From Chloroflexota bacterium (lineage in GTDB: Bacteria > Chloroflexota > UBA6077 > FW602-bin22 > JACPRP01): DNA of 64,000 nt. Below, piece by piece: positions 1 to 6,965 of this stretch. Numbering within the stretch: position 1 is the first letter of the stretch; each line of letters starts with the position of its first letter. Below the pieces are notes generated by a model. It ran no database searches and was not told the origin of the DNA. It saw only the letters and a list, made by a program, of their open reading frames with translations. A program made the position numbers and the translations under genes. Location: the NCBI GenBank assembly GCA_023480885.1, contig JAMCWX010000050.1, forward strand, positions 1 through 64,000. The letters run 5' to 3'.

Positions 1-1
1 G

Positions 2-367
2 TTACTTCGTTCGGCCGCAGATAAGCGCGAGATGCTCCCGCTGGGCGAGTTCCTTGGCTACGCAGTGGTCGAACACGCGCCCGGTCGGGGTTAGCAAAAT
101 GACCTCCGAAGTCGCGAAGCCCTCGGACCGGGCCTGGGCAAGCACAGCCCGCACGGCGGAAAAGATCGGCTCGGGCTTCATCACCATGCCAGCTCCACCG
201 CCAAAGGGGTAATCATCGGTCGTGCGATGCTTGTCGGTGGCGTAGTCGCGGATGTCGTGTACGTTGATGGCAACCAGGCCTTTTTCCTGAGCGCGTTTGA
301 TTATCGTCTCGCCGAACGGCCCGACGAACATACCTGGGAAGATGGTCAAAACATCGAAGCGCATCAT
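2..367 (-). CDS. trmD: tRNA (guanine-N1-)-methyltransferase, N-terminal half, frame broken at window edge
   Basis: TrmD methylates G37 of tRNAs from S-adenosylmethionine. The 121 residues carry the family N-terminus: [13 protein letters not shown], the [12 protein letters not shown] helix, [24 protein letters not shown], and the start of the SAM-binding knot at LALICGR. Normal TrmD is about 230-250 aa and continues with a Tyr-Glu-Gly motif after CGR. Here the frame gives Thr-Lys and then TAA at 2-4, so the protein ends at the cofactor loop. A one-base deletion near 9-11 would explain it, but only one base of window remains beyond the stop. Two ATG codons at 367 and 364 are possible starts. 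A -10 element lies only 8 nt upstream, so the mRNA may be leaderless. The usual partners rpsP-khpA-rimM lie about 19.4 kb away on the same strand. Confidence 0.85.
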   Translation of the reverse strand: MMRFDVLTIFPGMFVGPFGETIIKRAQEKGLVAINVHDIRDYATDKHRTTDDYPFGGGAGMVMKPEPIFSAVRAVLAQARSEGFATSEVILLTPTGRVFDHCVAKELAQREHLALICGRTK

Positions 368-375
368 CGTATGCC

Positions 376-381
376 ACTATA
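376..381 (-). promoter_or_regulatory. -10 element of trmD, leaderless arrangement
   Basis: The minus strand reads TATAGT eight nucleotides before the first trmD ATG (367). Transcription would start at or next to the start codon and no Shine-Dalgarno sequence is visible. mobA and plsY show the same arrangement. This is a sequence match only. Confidence 0.4.
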
Positions 382-466
382 GCACAAAACTTGCCGGCCA
401 TCCAGTTGGCACCGTCCCAGAAACAGTCTGGCACGGGACTTGCCCAATCGACGTCGAGGATTGCCT

Positions 467-1276
467 ATGAGAAAAAGAGCCAGCCCAGCAGAAGCAGAGA
501 TAGCCGAGCAACTGCGAAAGCGCACTGAGGAGCTTGCCGAAGCTAACCGTCGCCGTGAGCGTCTCATGTCGATAGTGATCCACGAGATCAAGGGTCCGCT
601 CACGATCATCAACGGCTACGCCCAGATTCTCCAGCGAGCCATAACTCACGGCGAGGTGATCGACATCGGGGCGCTGAACACTATCCGCGACCAGGTCAAG
701 CGCCTCGCTCGCCTGATGGAAAACCTCAGCGACGTCAATATGATAGAAGGCGGACACCTCGAATTGGAAAAGGCGCCGTGCGACATCGTCAAACTGGCGC
801 GGAGCGTCGTCCAGGACCAGCAGTCGACCACACAAGTGCATCGCCTAAAGTTGCACGCGCCTAAGGCGTCCATAGTGGGAGACTGGGATTGCGACCGACT
901 GGCCCAGGCGCTTAACAATCTCATCAGCAATGCGATCAAATACTCGCCCCAGGGGGGCGACGTCGAGGTATCTATTCACAGAACCAACAAGGAAGTCGCG
1001 GTGGAGGTCCTGGATCACGGCATAGGCATCGCACCGGAAGACATGCCCTACGTGTTCGAGCCTTTCTCTCGCCTCTATCTGAAAGCAGAAGTCAGGGGGA
1101 TGGGACTCGGCCTGTTTATCACAAGAGGCATTGTCGAGACCCACGGAGGGCGCATCTGGGTCGAGAGCAAACCAGGGGTAGGGAGCAAGTTCACCTTTAC
1201 GTTGCCAATCGAGGAGCCCATCCACCCCAGCGCCGGCAATTCGTCGATCGTCATTGGCCCGCGCGCAACTCCATGA
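467..1276 (+). CDS. soluble sensor histidine kinase
   Basis: This is a 269-aa HisKA/HATPase_c kinase with no sensor or membrane domain. A short charged coiled-coil (residues about 5-35) leads into the dimerisation helix with HEIKGPL (His39 as likely phospho-acceptor). The N box (LNNLISNAIKYSP), G1 box (DHGIGIAPEDMPYVFEPF) and G2 box (GMGLGLFITRGIVETHGG) follow. An in-frame TTG at 440 allows nine more residues, but ATG 467 has a GAGGA ribosome-binding sequence about 8 nt upstream and is preferred. No response regulator is adjacent. The 3' end overlaps the convergent LysR gene by 26 bp. With no input domain of its own it probably depends on a partner protein, which is inference. Confidence 0.88.
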   Translation: MRKRASPAEAEIAEQLRKRTEELAEANRRRERLMSIVIHEIKGPLTIINGYAQILQRAITHGEVIDIGALNTIRDQVKRLARLMENLSDVNMIEGGHLELEKAPCDIVKLARSVVQDQQSTTQVHRLKLHAPKASIVGDWDCDRLAQALNNLISNAIKYSPQGGDVEVSIHRTNKEVAVEVLDHGIGIAPEDMPYVFEPFSRLYLKAEVRGMGLGLFITRGIVETHGGRIWVESKPGVGSKFTFTLPIEEPIHPSAGNSSIVIGPRATP

Positions 1277-2144
1277 CGAACTTGACAAACGCCTGAGCGA
1301 TAGCCGATAAATGTCCGTGCTCGTGAGCCAGGTAAAGCGTGCGCTTGAGCTTTATGCCATCTATCTCCACCACAGCTACCTTTGACCGGGTCCGACTGTC
1401 CAGCGCCAAGCTCGAAACGAAGCCGATGCCCACACCCGCTCCAATAGCCGCCAGTAGCGTCTGGCTGGTTCCCGCCACCATCGCCACCCTGTGCTCGGGC
1501 AGGCGCATGCCCTGCTGCGCTAACAATCGCTTCAGGCTTTCCAGAGTGCCAGAGCCGCCTTCGCGCTCCACAAAAGGTTGCCCTGCCAGGTCAGCCAGCC
1601 CGATCGTTCCTTTCTGCGCAAAGGGATGTTCGGCAGGCACGATGAGGACGAGATCGTCCTCTGTGAAAGGGGTGAGACAGAGACGCGGATAAGCCAGTGG
1701 AGCACCAAGGAACCCCACCTCCGCCCTTTGCGACAGCAGCTCTTCCGCCACGCCGGCGGAGTCGGTGATCACAAGGCTGGGACGCACCTGTGGGTGAAGC
1801 GCGGTGAACTGCGCCAGCAGACCCGGCACCAGGAACTCCCCGGGAATCGTGCTCGCGGCCACCAAGATGGAGCCTTTCAGATCGTTGCTCCGCGCCGCCA
1901 GACGCTCGACCACAGTTTCGAGCTGGCTCACAACCGTCTCAGCGCAGGACACAAATTCCCTGCCTGCAAGAGTTAAGGCAACAGGTCGCTGTTCGCGATC
2001 GATCAGCTCGAAGCCCAGCTCGCGTTCCAGTTGCTTGATCTGCCGGCTGACGGCCGGCTGCGTCGTTCCTAGCGCTTGAGCAGCGGCCGAGAAGCTGCCA
2101 AGGCGAGCGGTCTGAACGAAAGCCCGTAACTGAACGAGGTCCAT
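1251..2144 (-). CDS. LysR-family transcriptional regulator
   Basis: This is a 297-aa LysR-type regulator of typical length. The N-terminal winged helix (residues 1-60) reads MDLVQLRAFVQTARLGSFSA followed by GTTQPAVSRQIKQLERELGF. A linker helix (QLETVVERL) and a periplasmic-binding-like effector domain (about 90-295) follow. A strong AGGAGG precedes the ATG. The gene lies 26 bp downstream of the glycosidase-like gene on the same strand and could be co-transcribed with it. No divergently oriented target gene, the usual LysR layout, is present, so its regulon cannot be read from context. The effector is unknown. Confidence 0.9.
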   Translation of the reverse strand: MDLVQLRAFVQTARLGSFSAAAQALGTTQPAVSRQIKQLERELGFELIDREQRPVALTLAGREFVSCAETVVSQLETVVERLAARSNDLKGSILVAASTIPGEFLVPGLLAQFTALHPQVRPSLVITDSAGVAEELLSQRAEVGFLGAPLAYPRLCLTPFTEDDLVLIVPAEHPFAQKGTIGLADLAGQPFVEREGGSGTLESLKRLLAQQGMRLPEHRVAMVAGTSQTLLAAIGAGVGIGFVSSLALDSRTRSKVAVVEIDGIKLKRTLYLAHEHGHLSAIAQAFVKFVMELRAGQ

Positions 2145-2170
2145 TGCGTCCTCCTATACAAAAACTGACT

Positions 2171-3259
2171 CTACTCCCTGGCGTACTTCCTCACAGCTTC
2201 GTAGATAGGCTTGGGGCTGAAGTCAGCGGTGACGAAGGTGTAATAATCGTTGTAGTTGCGTGCTGGCCAAGGCAAGCGGAAGACCCACATGGCCACGGCC
2301 TCCGCCCACGGCCATTCCTCGTCCACTTTCTGGTAAGCGCGCACGGTGTAATCTATACGCTGCAGCGGACGCACGGCCTTCGTCCATCGAGGGTGGTCGT
2401 TCCAGCCGGCCTCGGTGATTATCACTGGCTTGCTGCCGTCCCCGTTGCGCTCCATCACCTGCCTGACCAGCGTCGCTCGTGCGAAGTTGATCTTGTCGGG
2501 AACAGGCGGATCGTCTGGGGGAAACTTGCCGCCGTAAGCGTGGACGGCTACGCCGTCGAAGTAGTCCTTCGCGCCTGCATCGTACATACGCTGGAGGTAC
2601 TTCAGGTCGTTCATCGCCATATCGCTTTCCTCGAGGGTCGGAGCCATGCCTGCCGTGAACACCTGCGCATCGGGATCGGCTCGCTTTGCCGCCGCGTAAG
2701 TCACCTTCAGCAGTTCCGTGTAGTCCTCGGGGCTGACCGGCCTGAAGCCCCACTCAAAGCTGGTGTTAGGCTCGTTCCAGATCACGAAGCGACTGACTCG
2801 CCCTTTGTAGCGGCTGACGAAAGCGTAAACGTATGCGGCAAAATCCTTGAAGTGCTCTTTGTCTAGGTACCTCGCCGTCGAGTCTTTCGGCCTCGCCCAG
2901 TCAGGGACCATGTCCAGGCGCGCTATCATCGTGAGCCCCTGGGCGTAGGCATTGTTGACAACCATGTCGGAATGTCTCCAATCGAATGTGCCCTGCCTGG
3001 CCTCGACGTAGGCCCAAGGGAAATACTCCACGACGTAGGTAGCCCCCATCTCGCGCACCATCTCCAGCGTCTTGCGAATCTTCCATTCCTCGACCTCGTC
3101 GGTCAGACGCGTGTGCACGCCCATCGCCCTGGAGCGAGATTGAACCTGTTGGCGAACGAGCCCCGAGTCTGAGGCCCGCAAGAATACCTCAAATCCGAAT
3201 AGGGCCAAGGCCACGGTCGCCAGCGCTACCAGGAGAGGAATCACGATCTTCCGCGGCAT
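2171..3259 (-). CDS. membrane-anchored glycoside-hydrolase-like (clan GH-A) protein
   Basis: This is a 362-aa protein with an uncleaved-type N-terminal membrane segment (residues about 5-27) and an extracytoplasmic TIM-barrel resembling GH39/GH5-like glycosidases. Both clan GH-A catalytic glutamates appear in context: WNEPN (Glu163, acid/base) and ITEAGW (Glu283, nucleophile). The barrel also shows YFPWAYVEARQGTFDW and VAVHAYGG. An upstream in-frame ATG at 3283 exists, but ATG 3259 overlaps the preceding stop as TGATG, which suggests translational coupling, and it starts right at the membrane segment. It is the last gene of a probable three-gene operon (GNAT, binding protein, this gene). The substrate is unknown; a carbohydrate or glycoconjugate role is inference from the fold and the two Glu. 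Confidence 0.8.
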   Translation of the reverse strand: MPRKIVIPLLVALATVALALFGFEVFLRASDSGLVRQQVQSRSRAMGVHTRLTDEVEEWKIRKTLEMVREMGATYVVEYFPWAYVEARQGTFDWRHSDMVVNNAYAQGLTMIARLDMVPDWARPKDSTARYLDKEHFKDFAAYVYAFVSRYKGRVSRFVIWNEPNTSFEWGFRPVSPEDYTELLKVTYAAAKRADPDAQVFTAGMAPTLEESDMAMNDLKYLQRMYDAGAKDYFDGVAVHAYGGKFPPDDPPVPDKINFARATLVRQVMERNGDGSKPVIITEAGWNDHPRWTKAVRPLQRIDYTVRAYQKVDEEWPWAEAVAMWVFRLPWPARNYNDYYTFVTADFSPKPIYEAVRKYARE

Positions 3260-4053
3260 CAGCTTCCACTCATTCCCAGCCATTTGGCCCGCAACTTTGC
3301 GTCGAACCCATCGGTCTCGATCTCAGCCAGAATTCGATCGATCCGCGCTAGCAAAAGCCCATCTGCCTTTCGCGCAGCGATCACGAATGGCTCGACGGTG
3401 AGTGGCTCTCCCACTATCGACACACCACCTTCACGCTTCGAGAACTCCGTGGCCGTGATCGCATCGATCGCGGCGGCCTCGATTCTGCCAGCCTTCACCG
3501 CTGTCATCGCCGCCTCTGCCGTGGAATAAGACTGGACATCGAAGTTGGCTGGCTTCCTGGGAAGATTTCGCATGGCCATGTCGGCCTCCGAGCCACCTTC
3601 GACGCCCAGCGTCTTGCCTTCAAGGTCTTTCAGACTGGAGATGTCCTTAGTGGCGCTGGCGACGACCAGGACCTGCCCAGCGTTAAAGTAAGGCCGCGAG
3701 TAGGAGATCTTCTTAGTGAACTCGGGGAAGGGAGGCAAGCTGGAGACGATCACGTCGAACTTTTTGGCGAGGAGCCCATCCTGGATGCTGCCGATATCGA
3801 CGCTCACGAAACTGACTCGTACGCCCAGACGCCGCGCGATTTCCTCTGCCAGATCGACATCGTAACCGGCAATCTGGCCTTTGCCGTCGATAGTTTCAAA
3901 AGGGGGATAACTTGGATCTATGCCTATCGTCAGTTCGCCAGCCTCGATAACTCGCGACAGGCTTTTGTCCACCTCCTGCGGCTGGCAGGAGGCGACCGTC
4001 ACAAGGATCAATGCCAGAACGGCTAGCCGCCCCAGCACTCCCCTACTACCCAC
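3259..4053 (-). CDS. family 3 (amino-acid-type) solute-binding lipoprotein
   Basis: This is a 264-aa bacterial extracellular solute-binding protein, family 3. A short lipoprotein signal ends in VTVASC. The mature domain begins with VIEAGELTIGIDPSYPPFE, followed by GYDVDLAEEIARRLGV and the typical DVIVSSLPPFPEFTKKISYS segment, as in polar amino acid binders. The frame is open to 4086, but GTG 4053 has a long purine-rich Shine-Dalgarno (AGGAGAGGAAGAGG) about 5 nt upstream and begins directly at the signal peptide. It overlaps the GNAT stop by 8 bp and its own stop overlaps the glycosidase start by one base. No permease or ATPase is nearby, so it either serves a transporter encoded elsewhere or is a sensor-type binder. 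The ligand cannot be called. Confidence 0.87.
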   Translation of the reverse strand: MGSRGVLGRLAVLALILVTVASCQPQEVDKSLSRVIEAGELTIGIDPSYPPFETIDGKGQIAGYDVDLAEEIARRLGVRVSFVSVDIGSIQDGLLAKKFDVIVSSLPPFPEFTKKISYSRPYFNAGQVLVVASATKDISSLKDLEGKTLGVEGGSEADMAMRNLPRKPANFDVQSYSTAEAAMTAVKAGRIEAAAIDAITATEFSKREGGVSIVGEPLTVEPFVIAARKADGLLLARIDRILAEIETDGFDAKLRAKWLGMSGS

Positions 4054-4996
4054 CAGCCTCTTCCTCTCCTCCCAGCCACAGGCCATAGATCTTATGCGAG
4101 CGGAGCCTCGGACGGAAACCGAACACGCGGTAGAGCCTTTGAGACCTCTGGTTATTGTGCTGCGTGCTCAGGCCGACGTGGCGCACGCCCAACCTGGCCA
4201 TTTGTTCGATGCTGAACCGCAAGAGCGCTGCACCGAGCCCTTTCCCTTGCAGGTCTGGCACGACCGCCAGCCTGTCTAGATGCCCTTCCTTGCCATTGAT
4301 CGTAAGCCCGGCGTAGCCAAAGATCGCGCTGCCCCCGTCGGCAACATAGATCTCCACGCCTCCATGATTGCTGTACCAGCGCAACTCGTCATCGCTGTTG
4401 CGCCACAGCCAGGGGAAGGCGGCATGGTCGACGTCGAGAACGGCGGAGAAATCTTGCGGCGCAAACCCTCGGATGTCGATCTTCGCCGCGGGGGGAAGGT
4501 TGTTGCAGCCAGTTCTCTCAAACTCGACGATCTCGTCCAGTTGAGATAAGCCCAGCCTCCTGTAAGATGCCGAGTCGGGGCTGAAATCTTCCAGCGTGAC
4601 CACGACCAACTTGGTGCCCAGATCACGAAAGACGTCGAGCAGACGCGATAGGAGCACGTCTGCTCGACGTCCCAGCGTCATCTCTACGATGTGGCCGATT
4701 TCCGCTCGATGGCGCCAGAACCCCCCGACGATATACTCGTTCTCGCCCCTGACCTTCCACGCCAGATCGGGGTTCTCTGCGATGTGGCGCACCAGCATCT
4801 GGGAAGTGAAGCGGCTCGACGTACAGAGTCTCAGGTGGCTGGCGTTCTGTTGCGTCACAGGCTCGACAAGCTCGTTCCGCTGGACCGAACCTGTCCTGAG
4901 AAGGGACTCTTGCTCGCTTCGCATACCTTGTTGGGCCAGATTCTCGGTCGACGTCAAAGCAGGAGGCCGACAGTTGCGTCGGACTTGCCACCACAC
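4046..4996 (-). CDS. GNAT-family N-acetyltransferase
   Basis: This is a 316-aa protein whose C-terminal half is a GNAT domain. The acetyl-CoA loop reads LAVVPDLQGKGLGAALLRF and is followed by GLSTQHNNQRSQRLYRVFGF. The N-terminal half (about 45-165) looks like a second, degenerate GNAT-like fold. The start is GTG 4996 with GAGGAG about 6 nt upstream and a TATAAT -10 at 5030-5035 on the same strand. Residues about 25-45 are encoded by a stretch resembling a dispersed palindromic repeat (CTCGACAAGCTC / CCTGTCCTGAG), so the extreme N-terminus may be repeat-derived. It heads the operon with the binding protein and the glycosidase-like gene. The acceptor substrate is unknown. Confidence 0.8.
   Translation of the reverse strand: MWWQVRRNCRPPALTSTENLAQQGMRSEQESLLRTGSVQRNELVEPVTQQNASHLRLCTSSRFTSQMLVRHIAENPDLAWKVRGENEYIVGGFWRHRAEIGHIVEMTLGRRADVLLSRLLDVFRDLGTKLVVVTLEDFSPDSASYRRLGLSQLDEIVEFERTGCNNLPPAAKIDIRGFAPQDFSAVLDVDHAAFPWLWRNSDDELRWYSNHGGVEIYVADGGSAIFGYAGLTINGKEGHLDRLAVVPDLQGKGLGAALLRFSIEQMARLGVRHVGLSTQHNNQRSQRLYRVFGFRPRLRSHKIYGLWLGGEEEAGG
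4860..4904. repeat. partial dispersed palindromic repeat inside the GNAT gene
   Basis: The + strand carries CTCGACAAGCTC (4862-4873) and GAACCTGTCCTGAG (4887-4900), words I recall from repeats with TTCGACAAGCTCAGGAC cores found in many environmental genomes. It is translated in the acetyltransferase as LLRTGSVQRNELVEP. Only one copy is seen here, so the repeat nature rests on recall. Confidence 0.3.
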
Positions 4997-5029
4997 CTGG
5001 CACTCCTCGACTTTCCAGATAGCATACTC

Positions 5030-5035
5030 ATTATA
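5030..5035 (-). promoter_or_regulatory. -10 element for the GNAT operon
   Basis: The minus strand reads TATAAT 33 nt before the GTG start at 4996, followed by a GAGGAG ribosome-binding sequence. No convincing -35 hexamer is seen at 16-18 bp. Confidence 0.4.
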
Positions 5036-5052
5036 CTACACGACTCAACGTC

Positions 5053-6222
5053 CTAGCGAATCGATAGCCCGGGATAACCGGACTCGTCGATCGTATATAC
5101 TTGCGGGGCAAAGCTGATCAGCTCGCCATCCTCGCCAGGCTTCACCAGGCCACTCGCGCCTGGGAAGCTTACCTGGCCTATTCCAGAAGACACATCCTGG
5201 CGAGTTGGCTTCCTTCCCGCCAGCGCATCTCGCTCTGCCGCCAGGAGCAGGATATTCACGGCGTCGTAGACGATCGGGGCGTGGCGCAATGGCTGCATCC
5301 CGGCGAAAGAAACGTACTTCCCAACGAACCCCGCGGTCTCCCTGCTGGCCGAGCCGGCGTCGTTCGTGAGGCCGGGCACTGGCACGGCAGACAGGTACAT
5401 TGCCCCCCGCAGGCTGGTTCCACCGGTCTTGGCGAAATCCGGCGTGTCGCTATCCTCACTCGCCAAAAACCTGACAGATGGCGCCTGGGAGCGCAGTTGT
5501 TCGTAAAGCGCCGCCGCCTGCTGAAAACCGCCCGCAAAAAACAATGCCTGCGCTTCGAGTTTTCGCGAGCGCTCGGCGATGTCGGCGAAATTCCGTTGAG
5601 CCGGCTCGATGCTTTCGCGTACGACTGTCGAGCCAGACCGCCTGGAGACCTCGTCGGCAAGTGCGGCTGCCAGCGCGCGGTGGCCGCGAGTGCCATCGTC
5701 CACTATAGCCATTCGCCCGATAGGCGATTTGGCCGAGAGCGCGTTTAGCGCGGCGTCCGCCAGGCGCTCGTCGTCGGGCGCGAGACGAAAGATGCCGAGG
5801 TTCCCTGCTCTCGTGGCCTCAAGGCCGGTGGCAAAGGTCAGCAAAGGCATCTGCGCCTGGCGATACTCCCCGATTGCGCCGAGCGCAGCGTCGGTCGACA
5901 AATGGCCGATGGCTCCTATGATATCGGGATCGGCAGCCAGTTCTTTCGCCCGCCGTGCCGCGACTTCGGTATCGTTTTCGTCGTCCAGAGCCACTAACTC
6001 GACCCTGTAGCCGGCCACGCCGCCCCTGGCATTCCATTCCTGCAGGGCCAGTTTCGCCGCCAGGAGAGCGTTGTAAGCTGTGGCGGTATCGTAGCCGCTG
6101 AAAGGAAGGACCAGGCCCGCCTTCACAGTCCCTTGCCAGGGCCGGCCAGCGGCGCAGCCTGCAGAGGCGATCGCCAGGGCCAGACTGATAATCAGAGTAA
6201 TGACGCCAGAGATACTGCGCAC
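5053..6222 (-). CDS. branched-chain amino-acid-type (Peripla_BP_6) solute-binding lipoprotein
   Basis: This is a 389-aa type I periplasmic-binding-fold lipoprotein. The signal peptide ends AIASAGC. The mature domain opens with VKAGLVLPFSGYDTATAYN and continues with LALQEWNARGGVAGYRVELV, IIGAIGHLSTDAALGA and ALFFAGGFQQAAALYEQL, as in LivJ/urea/amide binders. It starts at GTG 6222 with AGGCGG about 5 nt upstream. It ends 56 bp before the GNAT operon on the same strand. There is no membrane or ATPase component next to it, so this is an orphan binder. A perfect 11-bp inverted repeat lies about 75 bp upstream of the start. The ligand is unknown. Confidence 0.87.
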   Translation of the reverse strand: MRSISGVITLIISLALAIASAGCAAGRPWQGTVKAGLVLPFSGYDTATAYNALLAAKLALQEWNARGGVAGYRVELVALDDENDTEVAARRAKELAADPDIIGAIGHLSTDAALGAIGEYRQAQMPLLTFATGLEATRAGNLGIFRLAPDDERLADAALNALSAKSPIGRMAIVDDGTRGHRALAAALADEVSRRSGSTVVRESIEPAQRNFADIAERSRKLEAQALFFAGGFQQAAALYEQLRSQAPSVRFLASEDSDTPDFAKTGGTSLRGAMYLSAVPVPGLTNDAGSASRETAGFVGKYVSFAGMQPLRHAPIVYDAVNILLLAAERDALAGRKPTRQDVSSGIGQVSFPGASGLVKPGEDGELISFAPQVYTIDESGYPGLSIR

Positions 6223-6297
6223 GAATCCGCCTGCTCCTGTCCACGCGTGGTGACCACTAATCTACAACAGAGCGCTGGCCCGGTCAAGGCGAATCGC

Positions 6298-6327
6298 CTG
6301 GTATCGAGCACCACTTCTCGATACCAG
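6298..6327. promoter_or_regulatory. perfect 11-bp inverted repeat, hairpin or operator candidate
   Basis: CTGGTATCGAG (6298-6308) is followed by an 8-nt spacer and CTCGATACCAG (6317-6327). The dyad lies between the divergently transcribed binding-protein gene (start 6222) and the small gene at 6339. It could be a regulator site or an RNA hairpin ending 11 nt before the 6339 start. No U-tract follows, so it is not a classical terminator. Confidence 0.5.
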
Positions 6328-6338
6328 ATTCAACAATC

Positions 6339-6587
6339 GTGGATGAGCTTGCCAGACGACTGGCAACCTCGACCGAGCGTATCGTCGATCAGGCGCTAAA
6401 GCTGCGCGACCGCGGCAAGCCCGAGCCGGCGAATCGTGCCCTAGTCGCGATCAGAGCGATGCGTCGTCACATGGGGCAATTGGAGATGCAGGCTTCGCCT
6501 CAGACAAGGACATCGTTACAGAGGCTTCGAGATTTCCTCGATCGACAAGAGCGACGCCTGTTGGAGCGCGGCAACGGCACCAGATAG
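6339..6587 (+). CDS. small charged helical protein of unknown function
   Basis: This 82-aa frame encodes a basic, almost wholly helical protein with no membrane segment (for example LARRLATSTERIVDQALKLR and LQRLRDFLDRQERRLLE). It starts with GTG and has no clear ribosome-binding sequence, only the inverted repeat just upstream. I do not recognise a family. It fills an otherwise empty gap between two minus-strand genes and its amino-acid composition looks protein-like, so I keep it at moderate confidence. Confidence 0.45.
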   Translation: MDELARRLATSTERIVDQALKLRDRGKPEPANRALVAIRAMRRHMGQLEMQASPQTRTSLQRLRDFLDRQERRLLERGNGTR

Positions 6588-6598
6588 GACTTAGCAAC

Positions 6599-6814
6599 CT
6601 AGCCGCGGGGAGAGCGTGGATAGTGCATCGCGCCATCGGCTACAGGCTCGTTCAGGAAGACTTCTCCGTTGCGAATCTTTATGTTGAAGCCGCAATCAGG
6701 ATTGGTGCAAACCCAGGCCTTGAAGTAGATAGGGGCACCCTGGCCGCCAAAGTCTGAAAGAGGCACCAGGTCCCCCATGTTGCATCTCTGACACTTTGGG
6801 AAAACGCTTTCCAT
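6599..6814 (-). CDS. small zinc-ribbon protein
   Basis: This is a 71-aa protein with two CxxC-like knuckles: FPKCQRCNMGDL at the N-terminus and VCTNPDCGFNI in the middle, which suggests a single zinc ribbon. ATG 6814 has GGGAGGAG about 8 nt upstream and is preferred over the in-frame ATG at 6832. The start is 152 bp downstream of the nrdJ stop on the same strand. The function is unknown; a nucleic-acid-binding or protein-interaction role is typical of such miniature ribbons but is not shown here. Confidence 0.65.
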   Translation of the reverse strand: MESVFPKCQRCNMGDLVPLSDFGGQGAPIYFKAWVCTNPDCGFNIKIRNGEVFLNEPVADGAMHYPRSPRG

Positions 6815-6965
6815 CCTCCAATCTCCTCCCAACCAGCCCTCCTCGACTCCACACGTAGGCGCTGGGTCGTCTCTTTGTGGCCCATAGTATACACCAAACC
6901 GTACACAAGAACAACAAGTCTCTTGATCGCCCTGCAGCTATTGAGAACCATCCTTCCCGTCAGGA

